In this document: positions 31,613 to 39,048 of the stretch, piece by piece
Position numbering within the stretch: position 1 is the stretch's first letter
Layout of the letters: each line of letters starts with the position of its first letter
Notes under the pieces: model-generated
The model's input: only the letters and a program-made list of their open reading frames with translations
Database searches by the model: none
What the model was told of the DNA's origin: nothing
Made by a program: the position numbers and the translations under genes
Assembly: GCF_016862915.1 (NCBI RefSeq)
Contig: NZ_BONW01000039.1
Location: 1 to 64,000 of the forward strand
Direction: 5' to 3'
Length of the DNA stretch: 64,000 bases
DNA from: Plantactinospora endophytica
GTDB lineage: Bacteria; Actinomycetota; Actinomycetes; Mycobacteriales; Micromonosporaceae

Positions 31613-32452
31613 ATGTCGAAGAACCTGGTGCGGGTCGTCTTCCTCGACGCCGACACCGGAGCACAGCTCGGCCGGAGCGAACTGCCGCTCGGGCAACTGC
31701 CGGAGAGCTTCCAGCCGGCGACCACCCTGGAACTGGCCGGCGCCACCTGGTCGGTGGAACGCGCCGAGCCGCCCACGGCAGCCCAGTTCGCCGCCACCGG
31801 CACCCTCACCCTCACGCTGCGCCGGGTCGAGTCGGCCCCGCCCGGCGACATCCTGTACTCGCTGCCGACGCTCTGCGCCAGCCTGCCGGCGGTCGCCCCC
31901 ACCCCGGCCGGTGCCGACCGGCTCGAACTGCACGAGGACGACTGGCGGCAGGTGGAGTTCGTCAGCGCCGACCTCGGCGACGAGGTCCAGGCCGAACTTC
32001 GGGAGGTACGCCGCAGCTTCGAGCAGCACGCCCGCCGCGACGAGCAGGGCCGGGTGCAGGGCTTCCAGAACATCCACGTCCGGAGCAACCCGGTCAACCC
32101 GCTGTCCCGGCCGGTGTCCCGGACCGGACTGCTGGACCTGCTGCCGCCGGACGCCCGCAGCCGGGGCGGGATCGGCTTCCGTGGCCAGCGGGGGATCGTG
32201 CCCAGCTCGTTCGCGGTGACCGTCGGCCGGGTACTGCTGTACGGCCTCGCCGACGGCGACGCGCTCGCCGTACTGGCCCTGCGGGCCGAACCGGGTCCGG
32301 CGGCGGAGCCACAGCCGGGGCTGGTCGCCGCGTTGGAGCGGGTGATGCACGAGGCGGACCTGCTGCTCGTCGACTGGTGCCGGGTGGCTCTGGTCGGACC
32401 GGCGTCGGTCGGTGACTACCTGGCCGCCACCGGAGCCGTCGGCCGGAGCTGA
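31613..32452 (+). CDS. Conserved-looking protein of unknown function
   Basis: A 279-residue protein that I do not recognise. No signal peptide or membrane helix is visible. The first ~65 residues look like a small beta domain (VRVVFLDADTGAQLGRSELPLGQLP); the middle is charged with a helical segment (ELREVRRSFEQHARRDEQGR, near 130); the C-terminal half is alpha/beta and ends in DLLLVDWCRVALVGPASVGDYL. Codon use is normal for the genome, so it is a real gene. A TAGGGT element lies seven bases before the ATG. The last codons (GRS-stop) are repeated twice downstream in the other two frames. Confidence 0.75.
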   Translation: MSKNLVRVVFLDADTGAQLGRSELPLGQLPESFQPATTLELAGATWSVERAEPPTAAQFAATGTLTLTLRRVESAPPGDILYSLPTLCASLPAVAPTPAGADRLELHEDDWRQVEFVSADLGDEVQAELREVRRSFEQHARRDEQGRVQGFQNIHVRSNPVNPLSRPVSRTGLLDLLPPDARSRGGIGFRGQRGIVPSSFAVTVGRVLLYGLADGDALAVLALRAEPGPAAEPQPGLVAALERVMHEADLLLVDWCRVALVGPASVGDYLAATGAVGRS

Positions 32453-32520
32453 CCCGATGCGGCGGGCCGGCCGGAGCTGACCTGGCGGCCCAGCGGGTCG
32501 GTCGGAGCTGATCCGAGCGG
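32441..32520. repeat. Gene-end repeat copying GRS-stop into three frames
   Basis: GG(C/T)CGGAGCTGA occurs at the gene end (stop at 32450) and again with stops at 32478 and 32509. The offsets 28 and 59 place the three TGAs in three different frames, and each is preceded by codons for Gly-Arg-Ser. The flanks are less well conserved than in the other gene-end repeats. Confidence 0.85.
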
Positions 32521-32531
32521 GCTCGGTTCGA

Positions 32532-32576
32532 GCGCTCCTGGTCCGGGCGCTCCTGCTCCGAGCGCTCCTGCTTCGA
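32532..32576. repeat. 15-bp triplicate GCGCTCCTG-type
   Basis: Three 15-base units (GCGCTCCTGGTCCGG, GCGCTCCTGCTCCGA, GCGCTCCTGCTTCGA) directly follow the gene-end repeat and precede the sigma-factor promoter. No stop codons are involved. Confidence 0.85.
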
Positions 32577-32603
32577 GCGGGCCGGGGGCTGGACGGGGCT
32601 TTC

Positions 32604-32609
32604 TAAACT
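32604..32609 (+). promoter_or_regulatory. -10 element of ECF sigma gene (leaderless)
   Basis: TAAACT followed by six bases and the GTG at 32616, without a ribosome site. Confidence 0.5.
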
Positions 32610-32615
32610 CGGCCC

Positions 32616-33164
32616 GTGCCTCCCGGCATCACCGATCTCGACGGGCTGGCCCGGGCCGCCGCCGCTGGCGACCGGGACGCCCTGGACCGCCTGCTCGTCG
32701 CGGTACGCCCCGACGTGCTGCGGATGTCCGCGCGCTTCCTGCCCAACCGGGAGGACGCAGAGGAGGCATGCCAGGACACCCTGCTGGCGGTGGCCAGGGG
32801 GATCACCGGATTCGACGGGCGGTCGGCGTTCCGGACCTGGCTGCACCGGGTCGCCGCCAACCGGGCCCGGTCGACGTACGCGACACTGCGTCGGCGGTTC
32901 GAGGCCGAGGGGCGTGGCGGGCCGGTGCCGGAGACACCCGACCCGCGCCGGACCAGCGTGGTCGCGGGCACCCGGCTGGACCTGCTCGACGCGCTGGAGG
33001 CGATCGGCCCCGAGTACGCCGAGCCGGTGGCGCTGCGGGACGTGCTCGGGCTGCCGTACCGGGAGATCTCGGTGTTGCTGGGGCTCGCCGAGGGCACCGT
33101 CAAGTCCCGGATCCACCAGGGGCGGCAGCGGTTACGCGACCGGCTCACCGACGCACAGGTCTGA
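32616..33164 (+). CDS. ECF-type RNA polymerase sigma factor
   Basis: A 182-residue sigma factor with region 2 (FLPNREDAEEACQDTLLAVARG to FRTWLHRVAANRARS, about 47-90) and region 4 (LPYREISVLLGLAEGTVKSRIHQGRQRLRDRL, about 145-178, quoted in part). Such factors steer polymerase to stress or envelope promoters. No anti-sigma with a zinc-finger motif follows; instead a lipoprotein gene starts five bases later, suggesting an operon and an envelope-linked role. The GTG start is six bases after TAAACT. Codon 173 is TTA (33132-33134), so full-length protein may require the bldA tRNA. Confidence 0.9.
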   Translation: MPPGITDLDGLARAAAAGDRDALDRLLVAVRPDVLRMSARFLPNREDAEEACQDTLLAVARGITGFDGRSAFRTWLHRVAANRARSTYATLRRRFEAEGRGGPVPETPDPRRTSVVAGTRLDLLDALEAIGPEYAEPVALRDVLGLPYREISVLLGLAEGTVKSRIHQGRQRLRDRLTDAQV

Positions 33165-33168
33165 TCTG

Positions 33169-33753
33169 GTGCGCCGCCGGCCGCCCCGCCCCACCGCCGT
33201 CGAGATCGGCAAACCCGACCCTCGCCGTCGGAGGCGGCTCGTCGTGCCGGGGCTGCTGATCGTGGCGTTGCTGGTGGCCGGATGCGGTTCGGCGCCGGTC
33301 GCCCCGCTGCCCGCACAGTGGCCGACGCCCACCCCGATCGGCAGCGCCACCGCGAGCCCCACCAGCACCGCTGGCCCGTCCCGACCGGCGGCCACGTCGA
33401 CCCCGGCCGCCGCCACCACCGCGCCCCGCACGCCCCGACGCACCCGTACCCCCGCGCCGTCCCGGGCCACGCCGACCGTCGAACTCTCCCCGGCCTGCCT
33501 GCCGGCGGTGATCTACACCGTGGACGGGTCGGACAGTGCGGCGATGCCCAAGGCGCTCTGCCTGACGGTGGCCGCGATTCTGCGCATCCAGAACGTCGGC
33601 CCGGGGACCGTCACCGCCACTCCGGCGGACAGGGTCGCCCAGCACTACGAGGGCGGTGTGGTCGACTGCCGCATGCTCCGGCCAGGCACCGTCGAGGTGA
33701 GGATCGAGGGGGAGACGGGCAGCCACACCATCACCGTGCTCGTGGTCGAGTGA
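33169..33753 (+). CDS. Lipoprotein encoded next to the ECF sigma factor
   Basis: A 194-residue lipoprotein of unknown function. A basic N-terminus (RRRPPRPTAVEIGKPDPRRRRR) longer than usual leads to the hydrophobic core and lipobox LLVAGC. The mature protein starts with a Pro/Thr/Ala-rich linker (about 45-105) and ends in a compact domain with three cysteines (PACLPAVIY, KALCLTV, VDCRML). The GTG at 33169 is only four bases past the sigma stop, implying translational coupling. The basic cytoplasmic tail could touch the sigma factor, but nothing resembles a known anti-sigma domain; that idea is speculation. Confidence 0.75.
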   Translation: MRRRPPRPTAVEIGKPDPRRRRRLVVPGLLIVALLVAGCGSAPVAPLPAQWPTPTPIGSATASPTSTAGPSRPAATSTPAAATTAPRTPRRTRTPAPSRATPTVELSPACLPAVIYTVDGSDSAAMPKALCLTVAAILRIQNVGPGTVTATPADRVAQHYEGGVVDCRMLRPGTVEVRIEGETGSHTITVLVVE

Positions 33754-33814
33754 TCGTCGGATGGGCGCCGGCCATACGTGGGACGGCGGGACGAGTGACG
33801 ACCGGGAGCCGGCG

Positions 33815-35335
33815 TCAGGGGCGTACCCGGATTCCGGCCAGTAGCGTGTCGACGAAGTTTGCCGAGGCGTTCGCCGGGGGCGCGACCTGCACGTACAGCA
33901 GACCGGCAGAGTCCGGGGCGAGTGCGGCGACCTCCACGATCACTGGCTTACCGGTGCGGCAGGCGGTGAACGCCGCCACGTACCAGTCGACGGAGCCGCG
34001 TCGCACGGTGCGTACCGGGGCCGCCTCGCACTCGGCGTGCGGGCGTTCGGCGAGGTATCCGGCCGGGTCGTGCCGTTCGGCCAGGCTGCCGGAGAGCCCG
34101 ACGAAGGCGCCCGGCACCGTCGGGTCGGTCGGCCAGCGCTCCGGATCCGGCGACATCACCAGCGCCGGCTCCAGGTCACCGTCCGGGCCACGCTGGCCGA
34201 TCCAGCCCGAACCCGTGGCCCGCCAGCCCTCCGGCAGGGCGACGGTGATCCGGCTGGTCGAGTCGGTGCCGATCCGGCTGTCCCGGCCCAACCAGCCCGG
34301 CCACAGCACGGTGAACGCGGTGCCGGCGAGTGCGGTGACGGCGAGTGTGGCGGCCCCGAGCAGCGTGGCGGCCCGGAGCGGGCGGCGGCGTGGTCGGCGT
34401 ACCGGAGATGGTTGGTCGGTCGATGCGGACGGCCCGGCGGTGCCGGTGGCCAGGTCCAGCGCGGCGGCGAAGGCGGCGGCGTCCGGGTAGCGCTCCGCCG
34501 GGGACCGCGCCGTGGCCCGGTGGAGCACGGCCGCGACATCCGGGGGTACGCCGGGCCGCAGTGCGATTGCCCCGGCCGGCCCGTCGGCGGTGTCGTTCCG
34601 GCCCGGCGTGTCCTCCGGTCCCGTGGCGCCAGGCGGTGGCGTGCCGAGCAGTGTCGTGCCGAGGCGACCGAGCCCGAAGACGTCGGTGCGGGCGTCGACC
34701 AGCGCCGCCGGGGACTCCTGTTCCGGCGCCATGTAGCCGGGCGTGCCAGCCCGGGCGGTCAGCCCGGACGCCGCTGCCAGGGCCTTGGCGAGCCCGAGGT
34801 CGGCGATGAGCACCGATTCGTCGGTCCCGGCGTCGCCCGACGCGCTGTCCTCTGACCCGGTTGTCGGCGTCGTGGCGCTCTCGTCCGGTAGGTGGTTGGC
34901 CGGCGATGGCTGGAACAGGACGTTGCCGGGAGTTAGATCCCGGTGCACGATGCCGTTCGCGTGCAGCACGGCCACCCCGGCGGCGATCTCGCGCAGCACC
35001 CACAGTGCCCGGCCTACCGGCAGCGGCCCTGCCGCGAGACGGTCCCGCAGGCTGCCACCCTCGGCCCAGGCCATCACCAGGTACGGCCGGCCGTCGGCCA
35101 ACTCGCCGACCGAGTGGACCCGGACGAGCCGCTGGTGGTCCAGCCGCCACAGCAGGCGGGCCTCGTCCAGGAACCGTTCCCGCACCCGCAGGTCGTGGCT
35201 CCAGTTCTCGGCCAACACCTTGATCGCCACCCGCGCGTCGAGGGCCGGGTCGTGGCCCAGCCAGACGGTGGCGAACGAACCGAAGCCCAACAGCCGCTCG
35301 ACGCGGTACGGGCCGATCCGCTGCGGCGGGTTCAC
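33815..35335 (-). CDS. Membrane Ser/Thr protein kinase with extracytoplasmic domain
   Basis: A 506-residue kinase of the PknB/Hanks type. Glycine loop LLGFGSFATVWLG (near 15), ATP lysine in VAIKVL (near 39), catalytic loop HRDLTPGN with Asp133, and DLG in place of DFG (ADLGLAKAL); APE is present (GYMAPEQ). A linker rich in Ser/Asp (about 145-165) interrupts the kinase core. A single membrane helix (LLGAATLAVTALAGTAFTVL, near 325) is followed by about 160 extracytoplasmic residues with two cysteines and no PASTA repeats. The start is GTG at 35335 with a weak ribosome site. It converges with the lipoprotein gene, 61 bases apart. Confidence 0.9.
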   Translation of the reverse strand: MNPPQRIGPYRVERLLGFGSFATVWLGHDPALDARVAIKVLAENWSHDLRVRERFLDEARLLWRLDHQRLVRVHSVGELADGRPYLVMAWAEGGSLRDRLAAGPLPVGRALWVLREIAAGVAVLHANGIVHRDLTPGNVLFQPSPANHLPDESATTPTTGSEDSASGDAGTDESVLIADLGLAKALAAASGLTARAGTPGYMAPEQESPAALVDARTDVFGLGRLGTTLLGTPPPGATGPEDTPGRNDTADGPAGAIALRPGVPPDVAAVLHRATARSPAERYPDAAAFAAALDLATGTAGPSASTDQPSPVRRPRRRPLRAATLLGAATLAVTALAGTAFTVLWPGWLGRDSRIGTDSTSRITVALPEGWRATGSGWIGQRGPDGDLEPALVMSPDPERWPTDPTVPGAFVGLSGSLAERHDPAGYLAERPHAECEAAPVRTVRRGSVDWYVAAFTACRTGKPVIVEVAALAPDSAGLLYVQVAPPANASANFVDTLLAGIRVRP

Positions 35336-35440
35336 GTGGGCGGCTGGTGGCGGTCGCGGGTCACCAGGCCGGAAGCGCTGGTCACCGGCTCAGGATACTG
35401 CGAGATCGCCAGGCGACCGACGTCCCGGCCTACTCGGACG

Positions 35441-35680
35441 TTACGGCTGGCAGGGGCACTCGCAACGCCAGTCCCGGAGCGCGGCGGCCGGGTGCCGGTT
35501 CGGGTCGACCTCGATGCAGTTGTGGTCCTGGTCCCCGGCAGCCAGCGCCGTGGCGCACCGGACGCAAAGGTGGACCGGCAGCGAAATGTTGATCACGTTC
35601 GGGTCGGACGTCCAGGACACGGGGAGCGGCCCGGAGTCCGTGGACGGTACGGCTTGGTGCGGTAGGTCGTCACTGAACAC
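35441..35680 (-). CDS. Small cysteine-rich protein
   Basis: A 79-residue protein of unknown function, with a CVRC pair (near residue 39), a lone Cys in HNCIEVD and CECPC near the end, a spacing that could bind zinc. The GTG start at 35680 is preceded by GAGGGG. Upstream on the same strand is a consensus -35 TTGACA (complement of 35791-35796) inside a 9-bp-arm palindrome. It sits in a less GC-rich stretch with the AlpA-like gene, and the pair may be a relic of an integrated element. Confidence 0.65.
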   Translation of the reverse strand: MFSDDLPHQAVPSTDSGPLPVSWTSDPNVINISLPVHLCVRCATALAAGDQDHNCIEVDPNRHPAAALRDWRCECPCQP

Positions 35681-35785
35681 ATGTCACCCCTCACAGGAGC
35701 GCGGGCAGGTCCGGCCACGGAGCCCTAGTCACGTAGCCGGACCGCATCCGTTGTTTGTGCCCCTCTAGGTAACGACAATCAGCCA

Positions 35786-35809
35786 CCCCCTGTCAAGTAC
35801 GACAGGGGG
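35786..35809. promoter_or_regulatory. Perfect 9-bp palindrome covering a TTGACA element
   Basis: CCCCCTGTC at 35786-35794 and its complement at 35801-35809 flank AAGTAC. The minus-strand sequence TTGACA (35796-35791) lies inside the palindrome, so a bound protein would mask the -35 of the small cysteine-rich gene. A weak -10 may lie near 35770. Confidence 0.65.
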
Positions 35810-35828
35810 CATTTCGACATGTGAAATG
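35810..35828. promoter_or_regulatory. Second inverted repeat (CATTTC / GAAATG)
   Basis: CATTTC at 35810-35815 and GAAATG at 35823-35828, seven bases apart, directly adjoin the palindrome at 35786-35809. It is AT-rich for this genome. Confidence 0.45.
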
Positions 35829-35861
35829 GCGAGCCACCAGCGCAAACGGGTGACTCGGGTA

Positions 35862-35875
35862 GGACTTCCAAGTCC
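35862..35875. promoter_or_regulatory. Palindrome upstream of the AlpA-like gene
   Basis: GGACTT and AAGTCC flank CC, 30 bases before the ATG at 35906. It is a candidate operator. Confidence 0.45.
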
Positions 35876-35905
35876 GTAAGGGGTTCTCGTCCGGAAGCTC
35901 AGGCC

Positions 35906-36127
35906 ATGGCCCGGCGGAAGTTGTACGGCTCAGCGGAACTCCAGGAGCGCCTGGGTGTGTCCCGCGTTCGCGTCGTGCAGCTCACCAGCCGGTCGGACTT
36001 CCCGGAGCCGGTCGACCGCCTCGCTGGCGGCGCCGTCTGGTGGGCGGAAGACGTGGAGCGCTGGATCGAGGAACACCAGCCGTGGAAGGCCAGGGGAGCG
36101 GACGAGCCACCGCCGCCGGAGGACTGA
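35906..36127 (+). CDS. AlpA/excisionase-like DNA-binding protein
   Basis: A 73-residue protein with a MerR/AlpA-type winged helix: LYGSAELQERLGVSRVRVVQL (residues 6-26) followed by FPEPVDRLAGGAVWWAEDVERWIEEH, the usual wing and C-terminal helix of AlpA-like and excisionase regulators. In phages and integrative elements such proteins activate or direct excision; free-standing copies also exist. No integrase lies in the window. ATG at 35906 has GGAAG upstream at slightly long spacing. A strong terminator follows at 36146. Confidence 0.85.
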   Translation: MARRKLYGSAELQERLGVSRVRVVQLTSRSDFPEPVDRLAGGAVWWAEDVERWIEEHQPWKARGADEPPPPED

Positions 36128-36145
36128 GCGTCACCCAGACGTGAA

Positions 36146-36186
36146 ACGGCCCGCACCCCGAGTAGGCATCCAGGGGTGCGGGCCGT
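36146..36186. terminator. Perfect 14-bp hairpin terminator
   Basis: ACGGCCCGCACCCC at 36146-36159 pairs perfectly with 36173-36186 around a 13-base loop and is followed by TGTTCGTG. It separates the AlpA-like gene from the convergent secreted-protein gene and probably works in both directions. Confidence 0.9.
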
Positions 36187-36219
36187 TGTTCGTGTGGCCT
36201 CAGCCGGCGTCGGGGTACG

Positions 36220-36930
36220 TCAGCACTGGTCGTCGCCGCCGACGAAGGAGGCGAGTACCCGGTCCCGCTCGCCACTGGCGATCCGGTAGACGTACGGGGT
36301 GTAGGGGTCCTCGAAGAAGGCGATGATCCGGCCGCCGCTCGGCACGACGTACGCGCGCAGCGTCCACTTGCCGTACTCGATCGCGCCCTGCGGGCCGTAC
36401 TGCTGCTCCAACTCGTCGAGGGTCATCCCGACCCGCCCGCCGGCCCTGGTCCGGATCGTCGGATCGGTGCTGGAGAGCAGGACCAGCCGGTTGCCCTGGA
36501 ACCTGAGCAGCAGGATGCCGGCGTACCGTCCGGTGGCCTGCCCGGAGTAGAAGCCGGTGCAGGTCTGCTCCTCCTCGACATTCGTGACCAAGCCTTGGGC
36601 GAGTAGCCCGGTACGGGTGGAGACCCCGATCCGGTACGGGCCGATCCCGTCGGCGGTGAGCACAGGACGGAACGCGACACGTCCGGTGCGTACCCCGACG
36701 ACCGCCCCGAATCCGCCGCCGCCGTCCCCGGGAGCGGCGGCCCGTACCGGCGCGGCGGCCCGTTCCGGTGCGCCGACGACGGTCGACGCGGCGGCAACGG
36801 TCGACGCGACCGACGCGGCCGGCACCGCGCTCGCCGGAGCGGCCGGGGCGACCGGAGTGGCCGGGGTGACGACGAGAGCGGCGAGCAGGATGCCCAGGCC
36901 GGCGACGGAACGCCGTGCTGGTATGTACAT
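36220..36930 (-). CDS. Secreted protein of unknown function
   Basis: A 236-residue protein with a Sec signal (RRSVAGLGILLAALVVTP), a long Ala/Pro/Val linker (about 25-75) and a C-terminal domain of about 150 residues. That domain contains GPYRIGVSTRTGLLAQGLV near 98 and GMTLDELEQQYGPQGAIEY near 170, a pattern seen in small secreted actinobacterial domains in which two similar segments each start with a gly-rich turn and a short helix. One cysteine pair may form (EEEQTCTGFY and the C-terminal DDQC). ATG at 36930 follows GGAGGTCC. No function can be assigned. Confidence 0.75.
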   Translation of the reverse strand: MYIPARRSVAGLGILLAALVVTPATPVAPAAPASAVPAASVASTVAAASTVVGAPERAAAPVRAAAPGDGGGGFGAVVGVRTGRVAFRPVLTADGIGPYRIGVSTRTGLLAQGLVTNVEEEQTCTGFYSGQATGRYAGILLLRFQGNRLVLLSSTDPTIRTRAGGRVGMTLDELEQQYGPQGAIEYGKWTLRAYVVPSGGRIIAFFEDPYTPYVYRIASGERDRVLASFVGGDDQC

Positions 36931-37112
36931 GGTGGACCTCCGGTCTGATCGGTGCTGTCATCCGGTTAGTCCCGGCCACCGGAGGGGTTTGTTCGGCTCG
37001 CCGCTGCCGGAAACCCGACAGTGCCCGGCCCGTCCCGCGCCGTGCGCCGGATGCGGTCCCGGCCCGTCCCGCGCGGCGCGCCGCTGCGGATCCGCCGGCT
37101 TTCCGGCGCCGT

Positions 37113-37132
37113 TGTCCACCGGTCGGTGGACA
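37113..37132. promoter_or_regulatory. Palindrome upstream of the ABC exporter
   Basis: TGTCCACC and GGTGGACA flank GGTC, 57 bases before the ATPase start. It is a candidate operator, possibly for the orphan response regulator at 39049. Confidence 0.5.
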
Positions 37133-37189
37133 GCCGGATTCCATCCGGTGGTCGTCCCCGCCGGGCCTCGTCGGCGGAAGCATCGAGGC

Positions 37190-38029
37190 ATGACAGTCGT
37201 CAGCGCGCAGGGGTTACGCAAGAGCTACGGCGGCGAGGTGGCGGTGGACGGGATCGACCTGACCGTCGAGCGGGGCGAGGTCTTCGCGCTGCTGGGGCCG
37301 AACGGGGCGGGCAAGACCTCCACGATCGAGATCCTTGAGGGGCACCGAAAGCGGGACGGCGGCACCGTGTCGGTGCTCGGCGAGGACCCGGGTACGGCCG
37401 GCCGGCGGTGGCGGGCCCGGCTCGGGATCGTGTTGCAGACCGCCACCGACGCCGCCGAGCTGACCGTCCGGGAGACCGTCCGGCACCTGGCCGGCTACTA
37501 CCCGAACCCTCGGGACCCGGACGAGGTGATCGAGGTGTGCGGGCTGACCGGGAAGGCGAGCGCCCGGATCCGTACCCTCTCCGGCGGTCAGCGCCGCCGG
37601 CTCGACGTGGCCCTCGGCATCGTCGGCCGACCCGAACTGCTCTTCCTGGACGAGCCGACCACCGGCTTCGACCCGGAGGCCCGTCGGCAGTTCTGGTCGT
37701 TGATCCGCCGGCTCGCCGACGAGGGCACCACGATTCTGCTCAGTACCCACTACCTGGACGAGGCGGAGGCGCTGGCCGGTCGGCTCGCGGTCCTGGCCGG
37801 TGGCCGGATCATCGCCGAGGGCACCCCGGCGACCATCGGCGGCCGGGCCGGCGTCGCGGCCACGGTCAGTTGGCGGGACTCCAACGGCGAGCACCACGAG
37901 CAGACCGCCGACCCGGTCGACCTGGTGGCCCGGCTGACCGCCCGAACCGGCGGAGCAGTGACCGACCTGCGGGTGCACCGGCCCAGCCTGGAAGACGTCT
38001 ACCTGGACCTGATCGGAGAAGGTCGATGA
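37190..38029 (+). CDS. DrrA-type ABC exporter ATPase
   Basis: A 279-residue ATPase: Walker A GPNGAGKTST (near 38-47), signature LSGGQRRRLDVAL (near 127), Walker B LLFLDEPTTGFD (near 152), and the C-terminal extension typical of DrrA/CcmA-like drug or lipid exporters (RPSLEDVYLDLIG). It pairs with the permease that starts four bases before its stop. The ATG at 37190 has GGAAG upstream. Codon 9 is TTA (37214-37216), so expression could require the bldA tRNA. Confidence 0.92.
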   Translation: MTVVSAQGLRKSYGGEVAVDGIDLTVERGEVFALLGPNGAGKTSTIEILEGHRKRDGGTVSVLGEDPGTAGRRWRARLGIVLQTATDAAELTVRETVRHLAGYYPNPRDPDEVIEVCGLTGKASARIRTLSGGQRRRLDVALGIVGRPELLFLDEPTTGFDPEARRQFWSLIRRLADEGTTILLSTHYLDEAEALAGRLAVLAGGRIIAEGTPATIGGRAGVAATVSWRDSNGEHHEQTADPVDLVARLTARTGGAVTDLRVHRPSLEDVYLDLIGEGR

Positions 38030-38898
38030 CCGCCACCGAGCCGACGACCGAGACCGGGCCGACGGGCGCCACCAGCACGCCGTCTCCGACGGTACGGCTG
38101 CCGTCGACGTTCCGGGTCGGTCTCGCCCGGGGAGCCGTCGAACTGAAGCAGTTCTTCCGGCAACGTGACGCGGTGGTCTTCACCTTCGCCTTCCCGGCCT
38201 TCATCGCGCTGATGCTGGGGCTGATCTTCGACGAGCCGGCGTACGGCATCCCGGGCCTCACCATCAGCCAGGTCTTCGTGGTCGGGATGATCGCGTACGG
38301 GATCGTCTCCACCGCCTTCATCAGCGTCGGCGTGGGGATCGCCGTCGACCGCGAGGACGGCACGCTAAAACGGCTGCGGGGCACTCCGGCCACCGCCGTC
38401 GCGTACTTCGTCGGCAAGATCTGCCTGGTCGCGGCCTCCACGGTCGGCGGGATCGCCCTGCTGCTCGCGGTCGGGGTGTTGCTCTTCGGGCTGCGGCTGC
38501 CGACCGATCCGGCGCGCTGGCTGACCTTCGGCTGGCTGCTGGCGCTCTCCGTCGTCGCGTGCACCCTGCTGGGCATCGCGGCCAGTTCGCTGGCCCGGTC
38601 GGCGAAGAGCGCGCCAGCGGTGTTGAACCTGCCTGCGATCGCGCTCCAGTTCGTCTCCGGGATCTTCGTGCTGAACGACACGCTGCCGGCCGGGATGCTC
38701 AGCGTGGCATCGTTCTTCCCGGTGAAGTGGATGGGACAGGGCTTCCGGTCGGTGTTCCTGCCGGACAGCATGATGGCGCAGGAGGCGGCGGGTTCCTGGC
38801 AACACGGTACGACGGCTCTGGTGCTCGGCGCCTGGTGCGTGGGCGGACTGCTGCTCTGCCTGCTGACCTTCCGGTGGACCGAGCGCGGCAGCCGTTGA
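38026..38898 (+). CDS. ABC-2 type exporter permease
   Basis: A 290-residue membrane protein with six predicted helices. The ABC-2 motif region is visible (VDREDGTLKRLRGTPATAVAYF near 105, and a conserved FFPVKWMGQGFR near 228). ATGA overlap with the ATPase gives translational coupling. The last eleven codons and the stop (TFRWTERGSR-stop) are duplicated immediately downstream in a 32-bp tandem repeat. Confidence 0.9.
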   Translation: MTATEPTTETGPTGATSTPSPTVRLPSTFRVGLARGAVELKQFFRQRDAVVFTFAFPAFIALMLGLIFDEPAYGIPGLTISQVFVVGMIAYGIVSTAFISVGVGIAVDREDGTLKRLRGTPATAVAYFVGKICLVAASTVGGIALLLAVGVLLFGLRLPTDPARWLTFGWLLALSVVACTLLGIAASSLARSAKSAPAVLNLPAIALQFVSGIFVLNDTLPAGMLSVASFFPVKWMGQGFRSVFLPDSMMAQEAAGSWQHGTTALVLGAWCVGGLLLCLLTFRWTERGSR

Positions 38899-38962
38899 CC
38901 TTCCGGTGGACCGAGCGCGGCAGCCGTTGACCCGTCGACGGACCGAGTGCGGCAGCCGGTGA
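38864..38962. repeat. 32-bp gene-end repeat, two exact and one degenerate copy
   Basis: The first unit (38864-38895) encodes the end of the permease, the second (38896-38927) is an exact copy beginning at its stop codon, and a degenerate third ends at 38962. Stops lie at 38896, 38928 and 38960, each 32 bases apart and so in all three frames. The tails read WTERGSR, WTERGSR and RTECGSR. Confidence 0.95.
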
Positions 38963-39048
38963 CCGTGCCGGCCGACGAGGTCCGGCGGCTGCCGAGCGTC
39001 AGGTGGGCAAGCCGGCCCGGGAACGGCGGGGGAGTGGGAGGTCAGGCG

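Noticed and set aside
33751-33798. GAGTGA repeated 45 bases after the lipoprotein stop
   Set aside because: Short match, period a multiple of three and unrelated flanks; likely chance.
35850-35890. tRNA-like stretch or tRNA attachment site
   Set aside because: The stem around GGACTTCCAAGTCC has a two-base centre, not a seven-base anticodon loop, and no T-loop consensus follows.
38899-39048. Histidine kinase remnant between exporter and response regulator
   Set aside because: No kinase motif in any frame; only repeats and a ribosome site.
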